13,437 nt of DNA from Lachnospiraceae bacterium (lineage in GTDB: Bacteria; Bacillota; Clostridia; Lachnospirales; Lachnospiraceae), in the NCBI GenBank assembly GCA_021202715.1, contig JAJQCL010000091.1, positions 1 to 13,437 of the forward strand, written 5' to 3'. Made by a program: the position numbers and the translations under genes. Positions 7,122 through 13,410 of this stretch are shown piece by piece. Position 1 is the first letter of the stretch. Each line of letters starts with the position of its first letter. Below the pieces are notes generated by a model, which saw nothing but the letters and a program-made list of their open reading frames with translations, had not been told where the DNA came from and ran no database searches.

Positions 7122-7490
7122 ATGGCACTCATTAAATGTTTTGATAAGCGGGTTGGAATTACGTATGTTTATGAATCTGAAAGCTATTACGATAAAGAAA
7201 AGCATCAGTCCAGGTCCCGGAGAAAGCTGGTCGGAAAAATCGATCCAGAAACCGGTGAGATAATTCCTACCGGCAGAAAAGGACGACCCTCAAAGAATCC
7301 ATCGCCCAAAGCAGAAGCCGGATCAGATCTGGACTATCAGAAACTTTACGAAAAGATTTCCGAAGAATCCGCACAAAAAGATGAAATGATTGCCCGTCTT
7401 GAAAGACAGCTGTTTGAGACAAAAGAATTATTCCAGAAATATAAAGATGCCGTGGAAAAAGTATCCGGCATGCTTGCATCACTGAAGTAG
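7122..7490 (+). CDS. Small IS-encoded accessory protein with AT-hook-like motif and coiled coil
   Basis: This is a 122-aa protein starting at ATG 7122, 8 nt after AGGGAGG (7107-7113). The N-terminal half (about 1-50, MALIKCFDKRVGITYVYESE and then the YYDKEKHQSRSRRKLVGKIDPETGE segment) resembles the leader regions of some other transposases. It is followed by a basic GRKGRPSK motif (51-58), close to an AT-hook core. Residues 72-118 form a predicted coiled coil. It is not recognisably the TnpA or TnpB of classical IS66 elements. The transposase gene follows 57 bp later, and the transposase also has a long coiled coil, so the two may pair and this protein may bring DNA-end binding. That partnership is inference. 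It is shared with the transposase under one promoter. Confidence 0.8.
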   Translation: MALIKCFDKRVGITYVYESESYYDKEKHQSRSRRKLVGKIDPETGEIIPTGRKGRPSKNPSPKAEAGSDLDYQKLYEKISEESAQKDEMIARLERQLFETKELFQKYKDAVEKVSGMLASLK

Positions 7491-7547
7491 ACGCTTCCTG
7501 TTTTCCGCCACAGCCCTTTTCATGAAGACAACACAGGAGTTTTTCAA

Positions 7548-9236
7548 ATGCACGAATGGACCATCCGTCAAGCCGACTTTTTATTCGACATTTCCGTTCT
7601 GAGGCGAAAAGTTGCCGCATTGGAATCCGGCGAGAAATATCGGCAGCTGAAAGAAACACATCGCAAAGATCTGAGCGCAAAAGACCGGATTATTAAGCAG
7701 CTGAAAAAAGAACTCGGGGAAGCTCATGCCGAGACGGTAAACGTTCGGGAAAAGTGGATACAGACATGTGAGGATGTCCTTACGGAAAAAGAGAAAGCAC
7801 TGGTGGTGAAGGACCGGGAGCTGAATAAGATGGAAAAACGCCTGTTCAAGGCCGAAAGAGAGCGTGACGAGGCGAAGGATAAACAGCGTGAGCTGCGGTT
7901 GGAATTATACGAGACACAAACCAGGCTGGCGGAAGCAGAGGAGATGATACAGAAGCTTACTGCGCAGGTCAATCGTGATTACACGAATTCCAGTACACCG
8001 TCCTCCATGGCTCCGAATCACAGGAAGATTCCGAACAGCCGCGAGAAAACCGGGAAGAAGCCAGGTGCACAGCTCTGCCACCCGCATCATGGCCGGAAAC
8101 GTCAGGAGGCAACGAAAAAAGTGGTTATCCCACCGCCGGAAGAATACCTGGACACTACGAAATATCGGCCGACCGGCAGGACGGTAACCCGGCAGGTACA
8201 GGGACTGAAAATCGAAGTAACAGCCACAGATTATGAGACGCCGGAATTTTTGTGCCTCGCAACAGGGAAGAAAGTCCATGCCGAATTTCCGGCGGGAGTC
8301 AAGGATGACGTAAATTATAATGAATGGATTAAGGCCATTGCATTTTGTCTCAATAACAAGTGCAATGTTTCCATCCAGAACACGCGGAATTTTATGAAAG
8401 AGATATCGAACGGCAGGCTGGATCTTTCCACCGGCATGATCTGCAATCTTTCGCGGGAATTTTCCCAAAAAACCGAAGCCGAAAGGCAGGAAATTTTCCG
8501 GAAGCTGCTTGCTTCCCCAGTCATGCATACGGATTTTACCTTTGACCGTGTGAATGGCAAAAACGGCACAGTCATCATCTGCCTGGCTGACGGTCTGGTG
8601 CTTTATCAGGGGCGGGAAAAGAAAGGTTACGAGGGCATCAAAAACTCTCCGGTGGAACTTTTTCAGAACATTCTCGTCAGCGACCACGAAAGTGTTTTCC
8701 TCGGTTGTGGTTCGGAACGTCAGGAATGCCTTGCCCACGTGGAAAGATACCTGCGGTCAAGCATAGAAAATGAACCGGATCTCACATGGAATAAAAGGAT
8801 GCTGGAGTGGATAAAAGAAGCGATCCACTATCGAAATGAAGTGGTTCGGGCCGGTGGTGAACTGGAAAAAGCGAAAACGGATGTTTTAAAGGAGAGTTTC
8901 GCCAGGAATCTTTCTGTGGCAAAGGAAGAATACATGGATACTCCGCCAGGTGATTACTTCCGTGACGGATATAATCTGTATTTAAGGATGGCAGAAAACT
9001 CTCAGGATTACCTTCTGTTTCTGGATAACATCCTTGTGCCGCCAACAAACAATGCCGCTGAAAGAGCCGGTCGAAAAGTCAAACGAAAAGCGAAAGCCGT
9101 CATGTCTTTCCGAAGCATGGAGGGTCATAACTATTATCTGGACGGACAATCCATCACAGAGACCATGTTGATGAATGGTGAGAATCTGATTGAGGGGGTG
9201 GCGGCCAGATTTGCCCTGGTGACGGGAGAGGTATAA
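7548..9236 (+). CDS. tnpC: IS66-family DDE transposase (TnpC type)
   Basis: 562 aa, start at ATG 7548 with AGGAG 8 nt before. Residues about 20-145 form a long charged coiled coil. Next is the IS66 entry motif NSSTPSSMAP (147-156), then GKKPGAQLCHPHHGRKR (169-185), the counterpart of the family's GKKPGGQPGH-G segment. The catalytic core shows HTD (Asp329), LVSDHESVF (Asp379), the conserved C-AHVERYLR segment (His397) and NNAAERAGRKVKRKAK (Glu505), giving a full DDE set. The C-terminal segment, with FRSMEGHNYY and TETMLMNGENL, matches the family ending. The protein cuts and joins the element's ends during transposition. Length is near the usual 450-550 aa, a little longer because of the N-terminal coiled coil. 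No frameshift or internal stop is visible, so it is probably functional. Confidence 0.95.
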   Translation: MHEWTIRQADFLFDISVLRRKVAALESGEKYRQLKETHRKDLSAKDRIIKQLKKELGEAHAETVNVREKWIQTCEDVLTEKEKALVVKDRELNKMEKRLFKAERERDEAKDKQRELRLELYETQTRLAEAEEMIQKLTAQVNRDYTNSSTPSSMAPNHRKIPNSREKTGKKPGAQLCHPHHGRKRQEATKKVVIPPPEEYLDTTKYRPTGRTVTRQVQGLKIEVTATDYETPEFLCLATGKKVHAEFPAGVKDDVNYNEWIKAIAFCLNNKCNVSIQNTRNFMKEISNGRLDLSTGMICNLSREFSQKTEAERQEIFRKLLASPVMHTDFTFDRVNGKNGTVIICLADGLVLYQGREKKGYEGIKNSPVELFQNILVSDHESVFLGCGSERQECLAHVERYLRSSIENEPDLTWNKRMLEWIKEAIHYRNEVVRAGGELEKAKTDVLKESFARNLSVAKEEYMDTPPGDYFRDGYNLYLRMAENSQDYLLFLDNILVPPTNNAAERAGRKVKRKAKAVMSFRSMEGHNYYLDGQSITETMLMNGENLIEGVAARFALVTGEV

Positions 9237-9259
9237 GCATTATCCCTGCCCCCTCATTC

Positions 9260-9302
9260 GGATGCAAAAAAGCGCAGGATACTACTGCGCTTTTTTGCAT
9301 CC
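9260..9302. terminator. Strong terminator at the end of the IS genes
   Basis: GGATGCAAAAAAGCGCAG (9260-9277) and CTGCGCTTTTTTGCATCC (9285-9302) form a perfect 18-bp stem with a 7-nt loop. The A6 and T6 runs lie inside the stem, so either strand gives a GC stem followed by a U-run. It should act in both directions, insulating the flanking host genes. Confidence 0.88.
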
Positions 9303-9354
9303 ATAATAATCACATCCTCGAATGTCATTCTTTACAAATGCTCATTTGAAGCTA

Positions 9355-9375
9355 CCCTCCCCCGTGAATGGTAAC
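9355..9375 (-). repeat. Right terminal inverted repeat of the IS66-family element
   Basis: Its complement begins GTTACCATTCACGGGG, identical to the left end over 16 bp, then GGG after two mismatches. Confidence 0.92.
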
Positions 9376-9383
9376 CAAAGCCC
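9376..9383. repeat. Target site duplication, right copy
   Basis: CAAAGCCC is identical to 6974-6981. Deleting 6982-9383 would restore a continuous host sequence with a single copy. Confidence 0.93.
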
Positions 9384-9413
9384 AAAATACGACAGAAAAG
9401 ACAGAAAATGAAA

Positions 9414-9442
9414 TTGCGGATAGTGAGAAATCATGGTATACT
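9414..9442 (+). promoter_or_regulatory. Extended -10 promoter of the Rpn gene
   Basis: TATACT at 9437-9442 is preceded by TGG (an extended -10, TGN). A partial -35, TTGCGG (9414-9419), lies 17 bp upstream. It is on the host side of the IS target duplication, so the insertion left it intact. Confidence 0.6.
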
Positions 9443-9510
9443 AAAGGTGGCAAAAGCATCAAGTATAGGCGAGGACTTTTCGTGGAAGATGCAAGAGGAT
9501 TTCACAGACG

Positions 9511-10512
9511 ATGGCAGAACAAATAGAGTTTTTTACAATTAAAGATGAGATCCCGGTTGTTGAGAATACACCATACGATGATGTCTTTCGAACATTGCTC
9601 GATGATTGTCCCAGATTTGTCATTCCGCTAATCAACTTTGTTTTTGGAACCACGTATGATAAGACAGAACCGATTCGACTTTTTCAGCACGAATTCTATC
9701 AGACAGGAATTCATGGTACGCAAGAAAAAATTATTGCTGATTCTCATTTTACAATTGGAGGTTCCAGATACCACCTTGAGTGTCAATCTGTACCAGACGG
9801 AGACATGCAAATACGGATGTTTCGGTATGATCTTGCGATTGGAATAGGGACAGCAGAAAAAGGTTCTCGAAACGCCGTCTACACAGTACAATTGCCAAAT
9901 TCCGCTGTACTGTATTTGCGAAGCAACAAGAACATTCCGGGTGAGACAAAAACGATTATTCGCCCGCCTGATCAGTGCAAGCACGAGGGAGAAGAACTTG
10001 TCTATTATTCACCGAATATTAAACTGCAGGAAATTTCGCAGCAAACAATTTTTGAGAAAGATCTGTATATTTTAGTTCCTTTTCAGTTGTTCTTATACGA
10101 GAAGGAAATGGCACAATGCGAAATAAACACAGATAAGCTTGCAAATATGTTGCAGCGCTTCCATCTTCTTTTTGCTATGTTACATCAAAGCTACGAAGAG
10201 AAGAGATTGTCAGCACAGGAAGTTTCTATGCTGTTAGATATGACTGAAAAAGTGAATCGTAACTTATCGTCTAAATACCACAATGTACACGAAAGGTTAG
10301 GTGAGATGATGGGTGGGCAAAGATTAAATTATCCAACAAAGGAAGTCTACGAAGAAGGAGTTGAAAAGGGTATCGATATTGGAGAAAGTAATCGGGCAAT
10401 ACACGACATCAAAAGTTTAATGGAGAATGCTCATTGCTCCGCTGAGAAGGCAATGGAATGGCTTGGGATTAAAGATGCAGAACAAATTTCGCGTTTCATG
10501 ACTATGCTTTAA
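9511..10512 (+). CDS. Rpn family / PD-(D/E)XK nuclease-type protein
   Basis: 333 aa. The start ATG 9511 has AAGAGGA 11 nt upstream, somewhat far but the best available. The N-terminus shows the Rpn (YhgA-like, Transposase_31 related) pattern PYDDVFRTLLDD (21-32). The nuclease core follows: IADSHFTIGGSRYHLECQS, with Asp77 and the Glu90-x-Gln92 pair typical of this PD-(D/E)XK branch, then DGDMQIRMFRYDLAIG (96-111). Residues 270-333 are a variable helical tail ending KAMEWLGIKDAEQISRFM, seen in many clostridial members. Characterised Rpn proteins of E. coli are DNA endonucleases that promote RecA-independent recombination, and related proteins have been linked to phage defence. This gene stands alone between an IS and a toxin-antitoxin pair. 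It is AT-rich compared with the sigma and kinase genes, in keeping with acquired DNA. The exact substrate is unknown. Confidence 0.85.
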   Translation: MAEQIEFFTIKDEIPVVENTPYDDVFRTLLDDCPRFVIPLINFVFGTTYDKTEPIRLFQHEFYQTGIHGTQEKIIADSHFTIGGSRYHLECQSVPDGDMQIRMFRYDLAIGIGTAEKGSRNAVYTVQLPNSAVLYLRSNKNIPGETKTIIRPPDQCKHEGEELVYYSPNIKLQEISQQTIFEKDLYILVPFQLFLYEKEMAQCEINTDKLANMLQRFHLLFAMLHQSYEEKRLSAQEVSMLLDMTEKVNRNLSSKYHNVHERLGEMMGGQRLNYPTKEVYEEGVEKGIDIGESNRAIHDIKSLMENAHCSAEKAMEWLGIKDAEQISRFMTML

Positions 10513-10554
10513 AGTTTAGTTGCACAAAAAAGGATCCTCAGAATGCTCTAAGAC

Positions 10555-10597
10555 AGGCATCTGTTCATATCTTGACGATATGTTCGGATGCCTTTGT
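10555..10597 (+). terminator. Hairpin after the Rpn gene, possible terminator
   Basis: Arms 10555-10571 and 10577-10593 pair as AGGCATC/GATGCCT outside and CATATC/GATATG inside, with a small internal mismatch and a TTGAC loop. The tail TTTGTTG is only moderately T-rich. It separates the Rpn gene from the next promoter. Confidence 0.5.
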
Positions 10598-10611
10598 TGA
10601 CGGATCATCCA

Positions 10612-10640
10612 TTGACAAAGTGATACTGTAGTATTATAAT
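10612..10640 (+). promoter_or_regulatory. Perfect sigma-A promoter of the toxin-antitoxin operon
   Basis: TTGACA (10612-10617) and TATAAT (10635-10640) are 17 bp apart, an exact consensus match. Transcription would begin near 10647. A promoter this strong in front of a toxin gene is expected to be held down by a repressor, and operator-like repeats overlap it. Confidence 0.9.
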
Positions 10641-10669
10641 GAGTGCAAACTAATACCACAGTATCACTT
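10618..10669. promoter_or_regulatory. Paired operator-like inverted repeats over the toxin-antitoxin promoter
   Basis: AAGTGATACTGTAGTATTA (10618-10636) and the complement of 10651-10669 match at 18 of 19 positions. Each arm is itself a small palindrome: ATACTGTAGTAT (10623-10634) and ATACCACAGTAT (10653-10664), with centres 30 bp apart, close to three helical turns. The first fills the spacer between -35 and -10; the second lies just after the start point. This is the layout of an operator bound by a dimeric HTH repressor, most likely the downstream Xre protein. Only the right arm would be in the RNA, so a DNA operator is more likely than an RNA hairpin. Confidence 0.8.
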
Positions 10670-10680
10670 CGGAGGCGCAT

Positions 10681-11382
10681 ATGGAGAAGGAGATGATCGT
10701 TTATCATGGCTCACAACAGATTGTTGAGGTGCCGGAGTTTGGAGTGGGTAAGAAATACAATGACTATGGGCCCGGCTTCTATTGTACCGAGAACAGTGAA
10801 CTTGCCAGGGAGTGGGCCTGTTCGGTCAGAAATGATGGCTATGCGAATCAGTACTGGCTGCGTCTCGAGGGAATGAATGTGATGCACCTGACACGAGGGG
10901 AATTCAATATCCTGAACTGGCTGGCTATTTTGCTTGAGAACAGGAAGTTTGACATCTCTTCCCCGGTTGGTAAAAATGCACGAGAGTTTATCCTCTCGCG
11001 TTTCAAGCCGGATACGGCGAACGTGGACGTGATGGTCGGTTATCGTGCGGACGATTCCTATTTTTCCTTCGCGGAAGATTTTGTAAATAACACGATCTCT
11101 CTGAGAGATTTGAATCTTGCCATGAAGCTGGGAACACTCGGCGAGCAGGTCGTACTTCTTTCAGAACGGTCATTCGGGCAAATTGAATTCATTGGATACG
11201 AGGTGGCTGACTACCGTGAATACTATTACAAAAGAGCCAGACGAGATCAACATGCAAGAGCTTCTTACGCCAACCGGAAGAAGAATCTGCAGCAGCTTAT
11301 GGATGACATTTTCGTGCTCGATATTATGAGGGAGGATATGAAGGATGACGACCCACGCTTACAGTCCATTATATCTGAGTAA
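10681..11382 (+). CDS. DUF3990-like ADP-ribosyltransferase-type protein, probable toxin
   Basis: 233 aa, start at ATG 10681 with GGAGG 5 nt before (10671-10675). The sequence matches the DUF3990 pattern: MIVYHGSQQIVEVPEFG at the start, DYGPGFYCTENSELAREWA (28-46), then VDVMVGYRADDSYFSF (115-130) and the LGEQVVLLSERSFGQIEF segment (153-170). His9, Tyr34 and Glu155 could form an H-Y-E type triad of ADP-ribosyltransferase folds. The role would then be transfer of ADP-ribose from NAD+ to a cellular target, but the assignment of fold and residues is my inference. The last 50 residues are charged and helical and may contact the partner. The gene overlaps the following HTH gene by 38 bp and comes first, in toxin-then-antitoxin order. 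The strong, operator-covered promoter supports a toxin-antitoxin unit. Confidence 0.75.
   Translation: MEKEMIVYHGSQQIVEVPEFGVGKKYNDYGPGFYCTENSELAREWACSVRNDGYANQYWLRLEGMNVMHLTRGEFNILNWLAILLENRKFDISSPVGKNAREFILSRFKPDTANVDVMVGYRADDSYFSFAEDFVNNTISLRDLNLAMKLGTLGEQVVLLSERSFGQIEFIGYEVADYREYYYKRARRDQHARASYANRKKNLQQLMDDIFVLDIMREDMKDDDPRLQSIISE
11329..11335 (+). promoter_or_regulatory. Ribosome binding site of the antitoxin gene inside the toxin gene
   Basis: AGGGAGG ends 9 nt before ATG 11345 and lies within the toxin coding region. It fixes the 38-bp overlap and allows coupled but separate antitoxin synthesis. Confidence 0.75.
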
Positions 11383-11977
11383 GACTTCCCGCGCTGTCGG
11401 CCAGATGCTTCATGACGCCGTTCTGGAGTTTGGCCTTAACGGCGCAGAGTTTTTAGAACGATTCGTGCAGTCGGGTCTTGCCAGACAGATCGAAAATGGT
11501 AATCCAAAGTACCTGGCAGGGAAAAGCGGCCTGGAGCTTTTCCTGGAGGTTATGGAAAAAACAACAGGGGAAAGCCGCGACGCAGATTCTGTGGAAAGCT
11601 ATGACCGAAGCCCTGAATACTGGGTTGGCTGGATGCTGACACACTATCAGTGGTATTCCGGAAAAACCTTTAAAGGTATCCTTGCGACTGTACCCTACGA
11701 TGAACTTATTGGCCTTTACGGAACCTTGCATGAGGCGGATATTCAGAAATGCTATGAAGTGATGGATGCTCATTTTACAGATCATGAGAGCAGACTGAAA
11801 ACGCTCCGGAGGCATTGTGGATTGACACAGGAAGCGCTGGCACATGAATCCGGTGTGCCCCTGAATACGATCCGGGCCTATGAGCGAAAAAGTAAAGACC
11901 TGAATAAAGCACAGTTTGATACGGTTGTGCGGCTGGCAAAAGCATTAAAATGCGAGATCATCGAATTGATTGGTTGA
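11345..11977 (+). CDS. Xre-family HTH protein, probable antitoxin and autorepressor
   Basis: 210 aa. The C-terminal part (about 151-209) is a clear HTH_3/Xre DNA-binding domain: LKTLRRHCGLTQEALAHESG, then VPLNTIRAYERKSKDLNKAQ and FDTVVRLAKALKCEIIELI. The first 145 residues are a separate helical domain of no recognised family. They contain an aromatic stretch around EYWVGWMLTHYQWYSG (91-106), which could be the surface that neutralises the toxin. Placing the HTH last, after a partner-binding domain, is seen in other toxin-antitoxin antitoxins. The gene overlaps the toxin gene by 38 bp and shares its promoter. The repeated ATAC-n4-GTAT palindromes at 10623-10664 are the obvious candidate binding sites. 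Function as antitoxin is inferred from context; the DNA-binding domain is seen directly. Confidence 0.8.
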   Translation: MTTHAYSPLYLSKTSRAVGQMLHDAVLEFGLNGAEFLERFVQSGLARQIENGNPKYLAGKSGLELFLEVMEKTTGESRDADSVESYDRSPEYWVGWMLTHYQWYSGKTFKGILATVPYDELIGLYGTLHEADIQKCYEVMDAHFTDHESRLKTLRRHCGLTQEALAHESGVPLNTIRAYERKSKDLNKAQFDTVVRLAKALKCEIIELIG

Positions 11978-11990
11978 AAGCGAGAATTGA

Positions 11991-12043
11991 GGATAAAGCG
12001 AAGGCCAGACGGCATTTATTGCCGCCTGGCCTTCGCTTTATCC
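11991..12043. terminator. Long hairpin between convergent genes, likely bidirectional terminator
   Basis: Arms 11991-12013 and 12021-12043 pair over 23 bp with a single A-C mismatch, around loop ATTTATT. The core GGCCAGaCGGC is followed on each strand by TTCGCTTTATCC, only moderately T-rich. The right arm runs into the stop codon of the glycerate kinase (12038-12040 on the minus strand). It should stop both the toxin-antitoxin transcript and the kinase transcript. Confidence 0.75.
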
Positions 12044-13273
12044 TCTTACCAGTCCCACCGCCACATCGTTGACATTCGTCCCGGTCGGGCCGGTGACGAT
12101 CAGGCCGCTGACGGCTTTCAGGGCATGGTAGGCATCGTTGTCCTCCAGGACTTCATGCACCTGGAGACCCTGCCCGGTGAGCTCTTCCATCGTGGTCTCA
12201 TCGACATACCCTCCGGCGGCGTCGGTGGGGCCGTCGGTCCCGTCGGAACCGACGCTGAAGACGGCGGCATTCTGCAGTCCGGCGAGACCGGGCGCGGCGG
12301 CCAGCGCCAGCTCCTGATTCCTTCCGCCAAGACCGTGTCCGGTGAGGTGTACGACGGTCTCGCCGCCGGCGATAAAGGCCAGAGAGCGCCCGTCGTCTGC
12401 ATGGGTGCGGAGGATGCTGGCAAGCAGACTTCCGGCTTCCCGGGCCTCACAGCAGAGCTGGTCGGTCAGAAGAACGGGTTCATAGCCCAGCTCAAGACAG
12501 CGGTCCGCGGCGGCACGGCAGAGCTCGCGCACACTGCCGGTGATCTGCGTCGTCACGTTATCAAGCTTTTTGGGTGTTTCCTGCGTCAGCAGACGGCGTG
12601 CCTGCGTCGAGAGCATCAGCTGGTATTTCTCTGCGATGGCCAGTGCCTGCCCGCAGGTGGACGTGTCGGGACAGGCCGGGCCGCTGGCGATCATGTCGAG
12701 CGGGTCGCCGAGGATGTCGCTGAGCACGATGGAGAAGACCTTCGCGGGAGCGCAGGCCTGCGCGAAGCGGCCTCCCTTGACACCGGAGAGGCGTTTGCGG
12801 ATGGTGTTGATCTCGACGATGTCCGCGCCGCAGGCCAGAAGCTGTTCTGTGACGGACTGCAGCTCTTCGCCCGGGATCAGAGGGCTCTCGAAGAGTGCGC
12901 TGCCGCCGCCAGAGAGCAGGAAGAGGACGGTATCTTCTTCGGTCAGGCCCGAGACGAGATCCAGCGCGTGGGCGGTCGCGGCGAAGCTGTTCTCATCCGG
13001 AACCGGATGACCGGCTTCAAAGCAGGAGATGCCCGGGAGCGGTTCTCTGACGTGATCATATTTCGTAATGACAATTCCCCCATCGACCTTCTTCAGCACA
13101 TGCAGTGCCGCCGCGGCCATCTGCCATCCGGCTTTCCCTACCGATACGAGAACGACGCGGCCGGAGCCGGGCCGGAAGCCTTTCAGCGCCCGGGCGACCG
13201 CCGCATCGGGCAGGACAGCCTGAATACTTGATGATATGATCTCATCCGCATCTTTTCGCATCTCTTTGTTCAT
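12038..13273 (-). CDS. Glycerate 2-kinase, GckA/TtuD (MOFRL) type
   Basis: 411 aa from ATG 13273; a TTG seven codons upstream (13294) keeps the frame but is less likely because the AAGGAAAG ribosome site lies between them. The protein phosphorylates D-glycerate with ATP to give 2-phosphoglycerate (EC 2.7.1.165), feeding glycerate from sugar-acid, tartrate-type or serine breakdown into glycolysis. Family motifs are in order: N-terminal RKDADEIISSSIQAVLPD (6-23), VSVGKAGWQMA (44-54), LSGGGSALFE (120-129), NTIRKRLSGVKGG (156-168), LSDILGDPLDMIASGP (184-199), then the MOFRL half with IAGGETVV (301-308), GGRNQELAL (316-324), SVGSDGTDGPTDAAGG (340-355) and TGPTGTNVNDV (394-404). Length fits the family (about 400-450). 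It was historically annotated as hydroxypyruvate reductase TtuD. No other glycerate-pathway gene is in the window. It is GC-rich, unlike the neighbouring operon. Confidence 0.93.
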   Translation of the reverse strand: MNKEMRKDADEIISSSIQAVLPDAAVARALKGFRPGSGRVVLVSVGKAGWQMAAAALHVLKKVDGGIVITKYDHVREPLPGISCFEAGHPVPDENSFAATAHALDLVSGLTEEDTVLFLLSGGGSALFESPLIPGEELQSVTEQLLACGADIVEINTIRKRLSGVKGGRFAQACAPAKVFSIVLSDILGDPLDMIASGPACPDTSTCGQALAIAEKYQLMLSTQARRLLTQETPKKLDNVTTQITGSVRELCRAAADRCLELGYEPVLLTDQLCCEAREAGSLLASILRTHADDGRSLAFIAGGETVVHLTGHGLGGRNQELALAAAPGLAGLQNAAVFSVGSDGTDGPTDAAGGYVDETTMEELTGQGLQVHEVLEDNDAYHALKAVSGLIVTGPTGTNVNDVAVGLVRG

Positions 13274-13338
13274 ACTTCTTCTTTCCTTCCCCAACTCTGA
13301 TGATACCGGGAAACAATGCTTTTGCCTCCGGCACTGTC

Positions 13339-13367
13339 ATTATAAAAAAACACAGCGGAAGCGTCAA
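13339..13367 (-). promoter_or_regulatory. Promoter of the glycerate kinase gene
   Basis: Read on the minus strand, TTGACG (13367-13362) and TATAAT (13344-13339) are separated by 17 bp containing a T-run. Only one base differs from the sigma-A consensus. It gives a leader of about 60 nt before ATG 13273. Confidence 0.82.
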
Positions 13368-13377
13368 GCGTGAAAGT

Positions 13378-13410
13378 CAGCTGCTCCGCGCTTACGCGCT
13401 CCCGCAGCTG
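13378..13410. repeat. GC-rich imperfect inverted repeat upstream of the glycerate kinase promoter
   Basis: CAGCTGC (13378-13384) and GCAGCTG (13404-13410) pair outside; GCGC (13388-13391) and GCGC (13396-13399) pair inside around a TTAC loop. It sits 11 bp upstream of the -35 box on the minus strand. It could be a regulator site or the terminator stem of a gene beyond the window edge. No T-run follows on either side, which weakens the terminator reading. Confidence 0.5.

Larger units (their letters stand above)
6982..9375 (+). mobile_element. Complete IS66-family insertion sequence, 2394 bp
   Basis: Both ends carry the inverted repeat GTTACCATTCACGGGG (left 6982-6997, right complement 9360-9375). 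This extends to 21 bp with two mismatches. Perfect 8-bp direct repeats CAAAGCCC flank the element. Inside are, in order, a hairpin, a consensus promoter, a small accessory gene, a DDE transposase gene and a strong terminator. Classical IS66 elements also carry tnpA and tnpB; neither is recognised here, so this resembles the tnpC-only branch (ISBst12-like) plus an unrelated small gene. Intact genes and a perfect duplication suggest a recent insertion. It landed between the terminator of the Ig-like gene and the promoter of the Rpn gene and breaks no coding region. Confidence 0.95.

Noticed and set aside
7905..8738. A 277-codon minus-strand open frame
   Set aside because: It lies opposite the transposase gene and shows no recognisable protein pattern.
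11987..13231. A 414-codon open frame on the plus strand
   Set aside because: It lies wholly opposite the glycerate kinase gene, starts within the terminator hairpin, and has no family features. Long antisense frames are common opposite GC-rich genes.
13274..13294. A TTG start for glycerate kinase, seven codons upstream
   Set aside because: TTG is a weaker start, and the AAGGAAAG sequence sits between it and the ATG at 13273, fitting the ATG better.
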